Source: Betaproteobacteria bacterium (GTDB lineage Bacteria > Pseudomonadota > Gammaproteobacteria > Burkholderiales > JAHFRG01). Taken from it: a DNA stretch of 5,283 nt. The notes under the pieces were generated by a model. It did not search any database, was not told the origin of the DNA, and saw only the letters and a list, made by a program, of their open reading frames with translations. Positions within the stretch are counted from its first letter, which is position 1, and every line of letters begins with the position of its first letter. Shown here in pieces: positions 1 through 5,283 of the stretch. The stretch lies in assembly GCA_023258935.1 (NCBI GenBank), contig JAHFRG010000093.1, positions 1 through 5,283 on the forward strand, read 5' to 3'. A program made the position numbers and the translations under genes.

Positions 1-35
1 CACCAAAATTTATTGAATGTTCAACTTCAGTTTAA
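1..35 (+). CDS. gatC: GatC C-terminus (partial), Asp/Glu-tRNA amidotransferase subunit C
   Basis: Only the last ten complete codons and the stop are in the window. Read from position 3, the frame gives PKFIECSTSV followed by TAA at 33-35. GatC proteins of this lineage commonly end in a VPKVIE-like motif, so PKFIE fits the expected tail, here followed by five extra residues (CSTSV). The codon before it ends in CA, so that residue is Ser, Pro, Thr or Ala rather than the usual Val. GatC is the small subunit that wraps around GatA and holds the GatA-GatB interface. The frame overlaps the start of gatA by 19 bases, which suggests translational coupling. The identification rests on a very short motif plus position directly before gatA. 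A competing reading ends at TGA 14-16 but gives only TKIY, which does not resemble GatC. Confidence 0.6.
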   Translation, partial: PKFIECSTSV

Positions 36-1471
36 AACAACTCTCAGACTTGCTGGCCGCGAAAAAGATTTCCAGTGCCGAGCTCACCAGTGAATTTCTC
101 GGGCGCATCAACCGGCTCAATCCGCATTACAACGCATTCATCACTGTGAAGAATGATGCGAGCTTGCAGCAGGCACGCGCCGCCGATTCCAAGATCGCGC
201 AAGGCCTGGCACAACCATTAACCGGCATTCCCGTTGCACAAAAAGACATCTTTTGCACCAAGGACTGGCTCACAACCTGCGGCTCTCAAATCCTTTCCAA
301 TTTCACTGCGCCTTACGATGCCCATGTAGTGGAGCGCTTCAAAGAGACGGGGATGGTAAATCTGGGAAAAACCAACATGGATGAATTCGCCATGGGTTCA
401 TCCAACGAGACTTCTTATTATAGGCCGGTGAAAAACCCCTGGGATGTGAAAGCGGTTCCCGGCGGCAGCTCCGGCGGTTCGGCTGCAGCGGTCGCAGCGC
501 GCATGGCGCCGGCTGCGATTGGCACCGACACCGGTGGCTCGATCCGCCAACCTGCAGCGCTTTGCGGAATATCAGGAATAAAGCCGACATACGGTGTAGT
601 GTCGCGCTACGGCATGATTGCTTTCGCGTCCAGCCTGGACCAGGGCGGCCCGATGGCGAGAAGCGCGGAAGATCTCGCACTGATGCTGAACGTCATGGCC
701 GGATTCGATGCGCGAGATTCCACCAGCCTGAAACGTCCGCCCGAAGATTACACTCGCGATCTGGCCAAGCCGCTGGCCGGGCTCAAAATCGGTTTGCCCA
801 GGGAATATTTTGCCGAAGGTTTAAGCGATGATGTGGCGCGGGCGGTGGAAGCTGCAGTTGGACAATACCGAAAGCTCGGAGCTACCACGGTTGAAATCTC
901 GCTTCCCAATACCAAACTTTCGATTCCGGTGTATTACGTGCTCGCTCCGGCGGAAGCCTCATCCAATCTCTCGCGCTACGACGGCGTGCGTTATGGATAC
1001 CGAGCGCCACAATATAATGATCTTCTCGACATGTACCGCAAGACCCGCGCCGAAGGTTTCGGCGCCGAAGTGAAACGCCGGATACTTATCGGCACTTACG
1101 TTTTATCGCATGGTTACTACGACGCGTATTACCTCAAGGCACAGAAGCTGCGGCGGCTGATTGCGCAGGACTTCTTAGAGGCGTTTAAAAAGTGCGATGT
1201 CATCATGGGGCCAACCAGCCCAACCACCGCGTTCAATCTTGGCGAGAAGTCAGGTGATCCGGTGCAGATGTATCTATCCGATATTTACACCATTGGGGTC
1301 AACCTTGCCGGTCTTCCCGGCATGTCGATTCCTTGCGGCTTCGGCAATAAAAAACTTCCGGTGGGTTTGCATATTATTGGAAATTATTTCAGTGAAGGAC
1401 ACATGTTGAATATCGCGCACCAGTACCAGCTGGCGACAGATTGGCACATGCGCAATCCGGAGGGTGTCTGA
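17..1471 (+). CDS. gatA: GatA, Asp-tRNA(Asn)/Glu-tRNA(Gln) amidotransferase subunit A
   Basis: This is the glutaminase subunit of cytoplasmic GatCAB. It releases ammonia from glutamine (or asparagine) and passes it through a tunnel to GatB, which amidates Asp-tRNA(Asn) or Glu-tRNA(Gln). At 484 residues it has normal full length. The amidase-signature core is intact: Lys76 in PVAQKDIF, the cis-Ser151 in the glycine/serine-rich GGSSGGS stretch (149-155), and the nucleophile Ser175 in GTDTGGSIRQPA. All three sit at a constant offset of three from the S. aureus triad Lys79/Ser154/Ser178. The C-terminal half carries the expected VKRRILIGTYVLSHGYYDAY and NLAGLPGMSIPCGF blocks. ATG 17 gives the family-typical N-terminus (SLKQLSDLLAAKKISSAELT) and directly follows an in-frame TGA. 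No good Shine-Dalgarno is visible, so translation probably depends on coupling to gatC. TGA at 1469-1471 is one base before the gatB ATG. Confidence 0.97.
   Translation: MFNFSLKQLSDLLAAKKISSAELTSEFLGRINRLNPHYNAFITVKNDASLQQARAADSKIAQGLAQPLTGIPVAQKDIFCTKDWLTTCGSQILSNFTAPYDAHVVERFKETGMVNLGKTNMDEFAMGSSNETSYYRPVKNPWDVKAVPGGSSGGSAAAVAARMAPAAIGTDTGGSIRQPAALCGISGIKPTYGVVSRYGMIAFASSLDQGGPMARSAEDLALMLNVMAGFDARDSTSLKRPPEDYTRDLAKPLAGLKIGLPREYFAEGLSDDVARAVEAAVGQYRKLGATTVEISLPNTKLSIPVYYVLAPAEASSNLSRYDGVRYGYRAPQYNDLLDMYRKTRAEGFGAEVKRRILIGTYVLSHGYYDAYYLKAQKLRRLIAQDFLEAFKKCDVIMGPTSPTTAFNLGEKSGDPVQMYLSDIYTIGVNLAGLPGMSIPCGFGNKKLPVGLHIIGNYFSEGHMLNIAHQYQLATDWHMRNPEGV
1459..1463 (+). promoter_or_regulatory. Shine-Dalgarno site for gatB (decides the start)
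   Basis: GGAGG lies inside the last codons of gatA, with nine bases between it and ATG 1473. That is a near-ideal distance. The in-frame GTG at 1464 directly abuts this site with no spacer and so cannot use it. The site therefore supports ATG 1473 as the gatB start. Confidence 0.8.
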
Positions 1472-1472
1472 A

Positions 1473-2915
1473 ATGGAATGGGAAGTTGTGATCGGACTTG
1501 AAACGCACGTGCAGCTATTGACTCAATCCAAAATCTTCTCCGGCGCATCCACAGCTTTTGGCGCCGCACCCAATACCCAGGCGTGCGCAGTGGACATCGC
1601 ATTGCCTGGCGTGTTGCCGGTACTGAACAAGGCTGCTGTGGAGAAAGCCATAAGATTTGGACTTGCGATTGGCGCCAACATCAATCGGCACTCAGTGTTT
1701 GCGCGCAAGAATTATTTCTACCCCGATTTACCCAAAGGTTACCAGATAAGCCAGTACGAGCTGCCGATAGTGCAAGGTGGGGAGATAGACATCGTTTCGC
1801 CGACACGCGGCGCGATCAAGGTGCGATTCACGCGTGCCCACCTCGAGGAAGACGCAGGCAAGTCGCTGCATGAAAATTTCAAAGATATGTCTGGGATTGA
1901 TCTTAACCGCGCAGGTACGCCGTTGTTGGAAATCGTTTCCGAGCCCGACCTGCGTTCAACGGAAGAAGCAGTGGCCTACGCAAAGGCGCTGCATTTTCTC
2001 GTGGTGGAAGAAATCGACATCTGCGACGGCAATATGCAGGAAGGTTCTTTTCGTTTCGACGCCAACGTCTCAGTGCGCCCCAGTGGATCGGCTAAACTCG
2101 GCACGCGCTGCGAAATCAAGAATCTCAACTCATTTCGTTTCCTCGAGCACGCCATCGAGTTTGAGGTCAAGCGCCAGATTGAGATCCTCGAGGACGGAGG
2201 TATCATTGAGCAGGAAACTCGACTTTATGATCCCGACAAGAATGAGACCCGCTCGATGCGTACCAAGGAAGAGGCGCACGACTACCGGTATTTCCCCGAT
2301 CCCGATCTATTGCCGCTCGCGGTCTCGGAGGAGTGGATTAAGCAGATCGAGGCATCCATGCCCGAATCGCTACAGGTACAACATCAGAAGATTACCGCCT
2401 ATGGCCTTCCAATTCAGCAGGCGAATCAGCTAACTGCAAACCGCGAAACCTCAACATTTGCGTTGTCCACCTTTGACGGTGCTCCAAAGGAACAAATCCC
2501 AATCCTAGCGAACTGGATCCTGGGCCCCCTCAGCGCAAAGCTAAATCAAGAAAATCTCGGTGTAGCACAGAGCAAAGTGTCTCCAGGTCAACTCAGAGTT
2601 CTGTCTACGCGCGTTTCCGATGGAACAATATCAGCCACAACTGCAACGGGGGTAGTGCTGCCCGTACTGTGGAAGGGAGAAGGCTCTGTCGACGAGATTA
2701 TCGAAAAGCGCAGCTTGAGGCAGATCAGTGAGGCCGGAGCGATCGAGAAAATCGTTGACGAGGTGCTTGCCGGTAACCCTAAACAAGTCGAGGATTACCG
2801 CGCAGGAAAAGAAAAGGCTTTCAATTCACTTGTCGGCCAGGTAATGAAAGCTACCAAAGGCAAGGCCAATCCGGCGCAGTTGAACGAAATTCTGAAACGC
2901 AAGCTGGCGGGTTGA
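1473..2915 (+). CDS. gatB: GatB, Asp-tRNA(Asn)/Glu-tRNA(Gln) amidotransferase subunit B
   Basis: GatB is the kinase and amidotransferase subunit of GatCAB: it activates the misacylated aspartyl or glutamyl residue with ATP and amidates it with ammonia from GatA. From ATG 1473 it has 480 residues, a usual length. The cradle domain (about 1-290) is strongly conserved: VVIGLETH (Glu10 and His12), YFYPDLPKGYQISQ (81-94), HLEEDAGK (Glu125), LLEIVSEPDLRS (151-162), DANVSVRP and GTRCEIKNLNSFRF. The Glu/His positions match the Mg-binding residues described for S. aureus GatB. The helical and YqeY-like tail that contacts tRNA ends in VGQVMKATKGKANP, as expected. Residues about 326-400 are less typical (see findings). 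The start was chosen by the GGAGG at 1459 and by the family N-terminus MEWEVVIGLE; a GTG at 1464 would add only three residues. The gene is translationally coupled to gatA (TGA-A-ATG) and ends 11 bases from the convergent DUF4124 gene. Confidence 0.96.
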   Translation: MEWEVVIGLETHVQLLTQSKIFSGASTAFGAAPNTQACAVDIALPGVLPVLNKAAVEKAIRFGLAIGANINRHSVFARKNYFYPDLPKGYQISQYELPIVQGGEIDIVSPTRGAIKVRFTRAHLEEDAGKSLHENFKDMSGIDLNRAGTPLLEIVSEPDLRSTEEAVAYAKALHFLVVEEIDICDGNMQEGSFRFDANVSVRPSGSAKLGTRCEIKNLNSFRFLEHAIEFEVKRQIEILEDGGIIEQETRLYDPDKNETRSMRTKEEAHDYRYFPDPDLLPLAVSEEWIKQIEASMPESLQVQHQKITAYGLPIQQANQLTANRETSTFALSTFDGAPKEQIPILANWILGPLSAKLNQENLGVAQSKVSPGQLRVLSTRVSDGTISATTATGVVLPVLWKGEGSVDEIIEKRSLRQISEAGAIEKIVDEVLAGNPKQVEDYRAGKEKAFNSLVGQVMKATKGKANPAQLNEILKRKLAG

Positions 2916-2926
2916 GCGGGGGTGTA

Positions 2927-3574
2927 CTATTTTGCTGAAGCAGGTTTTGCCGACGCAGGAGCTCTCTGGGTCAGTTCGAGGTAGCGCTTCTTATCTTCAT
3001 CAAAGCGCACGCGGAGTTCTTTCTCCTCAGCGCGTTTTTGTATAATGGCCACTTCCAGGTCCTGATTGTTTTTTTCCAGGGACTCGATATCTGTCTTCAA
3101 TCCGTCGGGCACCGGCTGGTTTTCTCGCTTATAAGCTGCAGCTTGCTTGCGACTCGCGTCAAGATTGGCTTGTACCAACCTTAGCTGTATCTCGGTGTCT
3201 TTGATGACCTGCTCGATTTGCCGCAGGTTGCGATCGCGCGCCAGATCAATTTCCTCGGCGCTGGTGTAGGTGCCCAGCAGGACTGCATCCCTGCGACGCG
3301 TATCACTCTCCTGTTTGCGTTTTGCCAGTTCCGCCTCTTTGGCCTTGATCTGCTCGGGGGTCAGCGCTGGTTCATTCTTTTTGAGAATCACGCCCCCTTG
3401 GTTCAGCTCTACATTGGCACGGTTGATGTATTGCGAGGGTATGCTGTCACCATAATGAGTGACGCCATTTTCATCCACCCATTTATACATCACGGCAAAA
3501 GCAGGAACGCCCGATGTTGCGAGCAGCAGCAACAGGGCAAAGTAATTGAATATACGCAAGGGTTCAAGCGGCAT
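2927..3574 (-). CDS. Exported DUF4124-domain coiled-coil protein of unknown function
   Basis: The 215-residue product has three visible parts. Residues 1-27 form a Sec-type signal peptide: a short N-region with Arg7, a hydrophobic run YFALLLLLATSGVPAFA, and a likely cut after AFA at 27. Next comes a DUF4124-like module, MYKWVDENGVTHYGDSIP (about 29-46), a short aromatic motif common at the mature N-terminus of proteobacterial envelope proteins. From about residue 70 to 205 the sequence is charged and heptad-like (rich in Glu, Lys, Arg, Gln, Leu), predicted to be helical or coiled coil. It ends in an Ala/Pro/Ser/Lys tail. There are no cysteines, so it is neither a lipoprotein nor disulfide-bonded. 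The likely location is the periplasm. ATG 3574 is preferred because GGAG stands nine bases upstream and the signal peptide then has normal length; a TTG at 3616 or ATG at 3589 would lengthen the N-region inside pyrE. It overlaps the pyrE end by 11 bases, so the two are probably co-transcribed. The function is unknown. Confidence 0.85.
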   Translation of the reverse strand: MPLEPLRIFNYFALLLLLATSGVPAFAVMYKWVDENGVTHYGDSIPSQYINRANVELNQGGVILKKNEPALTPEQIKAKEAELAKRKQESDTRRRDAVLLGTYTSAEEIDLARDRNLRQIEQVIKDTEIQLRLVQANLDASRKQAAAYKRENQPVPDGLKTDIESLEKNNQDLEVAIIQKRAEEKELRVRFDEDKKRYLELTQRAPASAKPASAK

Positions 3575-4217
3575 TTGCGTTAACTCCATATATCTGACGG
3601 TATTTCTGTACCGCAAGCAAATTATGCACCAATTCTTCCCTGGTTTGAAGATAGCTTAGCACATCGTCCAGGGTAATGATGCTGATAACCGGCAGCTCAA
3701 ATTTCCGCTTTATCTCCTGCACCGCAGAGAGCTCGCCGTTGCCTCGTTCCATGCGATCCAACGCAATCACCAAGCCACAGGGTGTGGCCCGGTTGGTGCG
3801 TATAAGATCCACCGATTCGCGCACTGAAGTGCCAGCGGAAATCACATCATCCACCATCAACACCCGTCCTTTCAGCGGGGCCCCAACCAATGCGCCCCCT
3901 TCGCCATGGTCTTTGGCCTCCTTGCGGTTAAAGCAAAATGGCACATTATGACCATTTTGCGCAAGCGCGATGGCAGTACCAGCGACTATTGGAATACCTT
4001 TGTAGGCGGGACCGAACAGCATGTCAAATTGTATCTTAGCGGAGAGTATGGCTTTAGCGTAAAATTGCGCAAGCCCAAGCAGCGATTCGCCGTCATGAAA
4101 CGAACCGGCATTGAAAAAATACGGTGATAAACGTCCGGCTCTGGTTTTGAATTCGCCAAAGCGCAGCACGTTTTTGCTTACAGCGAAGCGGATGAAATCC
4201 TGTCTGAAATCGGACAT
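3564..4217 (-). CDS. pyrE: PyrE, orotate phosphoribosyltransferase
   Basis: PyrE catalyses the fifth step of de novo pyrimidine synthesis in the cytoplasm: orotate plus PRPP gives OMP and pyrophosphate. The 217 residues match the E. coli-type enzyme (213). Visible motifs are GRLSPYFFNAG (29-39), FGPAYKGIPI with Lys73, the flexible catalytic loop RKEAKDHGEGG (98-108, with Arg98, Lys99, Lys102 and His104), and the PRPP-binding signature VLMVDDVISAGTS (119-131) with adjacent aspartates. VISIITLDDVLSYL near the C-terminus is also family-typical. The position equivalent to active-site Lys26 of the enteric enzyme reads Arg26 (AGA). ATG 4217 gives the expected N-terminus; the site upstream (CCCCGGAA) is a poor Shine-Dalgarno. 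The gene diverges from xth across 39 bases and its 3' end overlaps the DUF4124 gene. A possible promoter is listed separately. No attenuator-like hairpin is visible in the short leader. Confidence 0.97.
   Translation of the reverse strand: MSDFRQDFIRFAVSKNVLRFGEFKTRAGRLSPYFFNAGSFHDGESLLGLAQFYAKAILSAKIQFDMLFGPAYKGIPIVAGTAIALAQNGHNVPFCFNRKEAKDHGEGGALVGAPLKGRVLMVDDVISAGTSVRESVDLIRTNRATPCGLVIALDRMERGNGELSAVQEIKRKFELPVISIITLDDVLSYLQTREELVHNLLAVQKYRQIYGVNANAA
3584..3587 (-). promoter_or_regulatory. Shine-Dalgarno site for the DUF4124 gene (decides the start)
   Basis: On the minus strand GGAG lies nine bases before ATG 3574, within the last codons of pyrE. Neither upstream in-frame start (TTG 3616, ATG 3589) has a comparable purine-rich site at a workable distance. 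This supports the short form and coupling to pyrE translation. Confidence 0.65.
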
Positions 4218-4256
4218 TTCCGGGGCGCACTTAAAAAGCCAAGTTAATCCGGCGTT
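4218..4256. other. Divergent intergenic spacer, pyrE/xth
   Basis: This 39-base gap separates the start codons of two diverging genes. It contains an AT-rich centre (ACTTAAAAAGCCAAGTTAA) with a weak ACTT/AAGT inverted repeat, but no convincing operator, terminator or strong Shine-Dalgarno for either gene. Core promoter elements for both directions must reach into the opposing coding sequence, or xth must be read from a promoter inside pyrE. Confidence 0.7.
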
Positions 4257-4285
4257 ATGTTACGCATAATCACCTTAAACCTCAA
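4257..4285 (-). promoter_or_regulatory. Possible sigma-70 promoter for pyrE
   Basis: On the minus strand TTGAGG (4285-4280) and TAACAT (4262-4257) are separated by exactly 17 bases. Each matches four of six consensus positions. Transcription would start near 4250, leaving a leader of about 33 bases before the pyrE ATG. The whole element lies in the first codons of xth, so the -10 box covers the xth start codon. The match is modest and made by eye; chance occurrence is possible. Confidence 0.3.
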
Positions 4286-5033
4286 CGGTATCCGCTCCGC
4301 GGCAACCAAGGGATTTTTTGGTTGGCTGGCAAAATCCAAAGGAGACATCGTTTGCGTACAGGAAGTCAAAGCGCAAGCAAACGACATGTCCTCGCATATG
4401 CTTTATCCGCCAGGCTACAACGGATTCTTTCACTACGCGGAGAAAAAAGGTTACAGCGGAGTGGGGATGTATTGCAAGACCAAGCCGGATAAGGTGATCA
4501 CCGGGCTGGGCGTTGCCGATATAGACGCGGAAGGGAGGTATCTGCGTTGCGATTTCGGAAATTTAAGCGTGGTTTCCGTTTATCTTCCCTCCGGCTCGAG
4601 CTCGGAAGAACGGCAAGCCGTGAAGTTCAGCTTCATGCGGAGATTCTTCCCGCACTTGCGAGAGATCGCCAAAAGCGGCAGGGAATTCGTTCTGTGCGGT
4701 GACTGGAACATCGCGCACAAGGAAATTGATTTGAAAAACTGGCGCGGCAACCAGAAAAACTCAGGCTTTCTTCCGGAAGAACGCGCATGGCTTACTCGAG
4801 TATTCGATGAACTCAGCCTGGTGGATGTATTCAGGCGCCTGAATAAGCAGCCGGAGCAATATACCTGGTGGTCAAACCGCGGCCGGGCATGGGCCAAGAA
4901 TGTCGGGTGGCGCATTGATTACCACATTGCTACGCCGGGAATCGCGGGGAAAGCCAAGCGCGCGAGTATTTATAAAAGCAGACGCTTCTCCGACCATGCG
5001 CCGCTTACCATTGATTATGATCTCCAGCTTTGA
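4257..5033 (+). CDS. xth: Exodeoxyribonuclease III family AP endonuclease
   Basis: This is an ExoIII/APE1-type Mg-dependent nuclease of base excision repair. Family members cut DNA 5' to abasic sites and trim blocked or free 3' ends. The 258 residues compare with 268 in E. coli XthA. All catalytic blocks are present in order: LNLNGIRSA (7-15, Asn8/Asn10), CVQEVKAQ with metal ligand Glu36, VYLPSG with Tyr109, CGDWNIAHKEID with Asp149 and Asn151, WRIDYHIA with Asp221, and the terminal RFSDHAPL with Asp246 and His247. The block NSGFLPEERAWL is typical of bacterial xth proteins. ATG 4257 gives the standard N-terminus, and no earlier start is better; its ribosome site is weak. The gene diverges from pyrE and is followed after 18 bases by the ampG-like gene, probably in one transcript. 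The balance between exonuclease and AP-endonuclease activity cannot be told from sequence alone. Confidence 0.95.
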   Translation: MLRIITLNLNGIRSAATKGFFGWLAKSKGDIVCVQEVKAQANDMSSHMLYPPGYNGFFHYAEKKGYSGVGMYCKTKPDKVITGLGVADIDAEGRYLRCDFGNLSVVSVYLPSGSSSEERQAVKFSFMRRFFPHLREIAKSGREFVLCGDWNIAHKEIDLKNWRGNQKNSGFLPEERAWLTRVFDELSLVDVFRRLNKQPEQYTWWSNRGRAWAKNVGWRIDYHIATPGIAGKAKRASIYKSRRFSDHAPLTIDYDLQL

Positions 5034-5051
5034 GTTGCTTCATTCGAAACC

Positions 5052-5283
5052 GTGCACTCGTCAACCGAAAAAACCAACCCCTACCTTGAAGTCTTCCGCA
5101 GCCGGCGCATCGCGGTGGTGTTGTTATTCGGATTTTCTTCCGGCCTGCCGCTCGCGCTGACAGGAAGCACCTTGCAGGCGTGGCTCACGGTTTCCAACAT
5201 TGATATCAAAACCATCGCCTGGTTTTCCTGGATCGGCGTGCCTTATCTCGTCAAGTTCCTGTGGTCGCCGTTCATGGACCGCT
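5052..5283 (+). CDS. ampG: AmpG-like MFS muropeptide permease, N-terminal part (cut by window edge)
   Basis: From GTG 5052 the frame stays open to the window end, giving 77 residues. After a polar start (HSSTEKTNPYLEVFRSRR) there is a first membrane segment, IAVVLLFGFSSGLPLALTG (20-38), then TLQAWLTVSNIDIKTIAW, a second membrane segment around IGVPYLVKFLW (61-71), and SPFMDR at the edge. GFSSGLPLALTGSTLQAWL and GVPYLVKFLWSPFMDR are hallmarks of the AmpG family, inner-membrane MFS carriers that import anhydro-muropeptides for peptidoglycan recycling and, in some species, beta-lactamase signalling. GTG is the only plausible start: the in-frame codons back to the xth TGA at 5031 include no ATG, GTG or TTG. 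The upstream region has little Shine-Dalgarno character. The frame is the same as that of xth, 18 bases beyond its stop. AmpG homologues vary in substrate, so the transported compound is inferred. Confidence 0.85.
   Translation, partial: MHSSTEKTNPYLEVFRSRRIAVVLLFGFSSGLPLALTGSTLQAWLTVSNIDIKTIAWFSWIGVPYLVKFLWSPFMDR

Noticed and set aside
339..680. 113-codon minus-strand open frame inside gatA
   Set aside because: It lies fully antisense to the catalytic core of gatA, has low-complexity Arg/Pro/Ser composition, and has no ribosome site or family resemblance.
1834..2433. 199-codon open frame on the + strand inside gatB
   Set aside because: It is in another frame of a strongly conserved gatB region. 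The translation is rich in Arg, Ser and Pro with no recognisable domain, as expected of a shadow frame.
2634..2666. Compensated frameshift in gatB to explain the unusual GatB segment
   Set aside because: Reading the stretch in the other two forward frames gives either a stop or sequence no closer to the family pattern, so substitution is the simpler account.
3218..3583. 121-codon + strand open frame opposite the DUF4124 gene
   Set aside because: It is antisense to a gene with a clear signal peptide and domain, and the translation shows no coherent protein features.
3575..3616. Longer DUF4124 gene starting at TTG 3616 or ATG 3589
   Set aside because: These starts add 14 or 5 polar residues ahead of the signal peptide, lie deeper in pyrE and lack a Shine-Dalgarno; ATG 3574 has GGAG at nine bases.
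4229..4244. ACTT/AAGT inverted repeat between pyrE and xth as an operator or terminator
   Set aside because: A four-base stem with an eight-base loop is expected by chance in AT-rich DNA and has no T-run in a useful place.
4900..5160. 86-codon + strand open frame spanning the xth end and the following gene start
   Set aside because: It overlaps the conserved xth C-terminus and the AmpG signature in a different frame. The AmpG reading explains the region better.

Overview
The window holds ordinary housekeeping genes of a proteobacterium, most likely a betaproteobacterium. The protein sequences and the DUF4124 lipid-free exported protein beside pyrE, xth and an ampG-like gene suggest this group, possibly the Nitrosomonadales and relatives. 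The genus assignment is an inference from memory of gene order and sequence style, not a search result. Base composition is moderate and looks even across the window. I see no mobile element, tRNA, rRNA, CRISPR array or phage gene.

Layout. Positions 1-2915 (+) are the end of a gatCAB operon: the last codons of gatC, all of gatA and all of gatB, with overlapping or nearly touching ends. Together they encode the tRNA-dependent amidotransferase that makes Asn-tRNA(Asn) and/or Gln-tRNA(Gln) from misacylated precursors. On the minus strand, 4217 back to 2927, pyrE (orotate phosphoribosyltransferase, UMP synthesis) is followed by an overlapping gene for an exported DUF4124/coiled-coil protein of unknown role. 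That pair converges on gatB with only 11 bases between stop codons. From 4257 (+) an exodeoxyribonuclease III / AP endonuclease gene (xth) diverges from pyrE across a 39-base spacer. It is followed after 18 bases by a GTG-started, AmpG-like MFS permease gene that runs off the right edge.

Two start sites need correction relative to the longest open frame: gatB should begin at ATG 1473 (GGAGG placed 9 bases upstream), and the DUF4124 gene at ATG 3574 (GGAG placed 9 bases upstream). There is no gene-free stretch over 300 bases; all intergenic gaps are under 40 bases.

I found no new system. The points most worth a second look are a family-atypical stretch in the GatB tail region, an apparent Lys-to-Arg change at an active-site position of PyrE, a 19-base gatC/gatA overlap, and the very compact divergent and convergent junctions.
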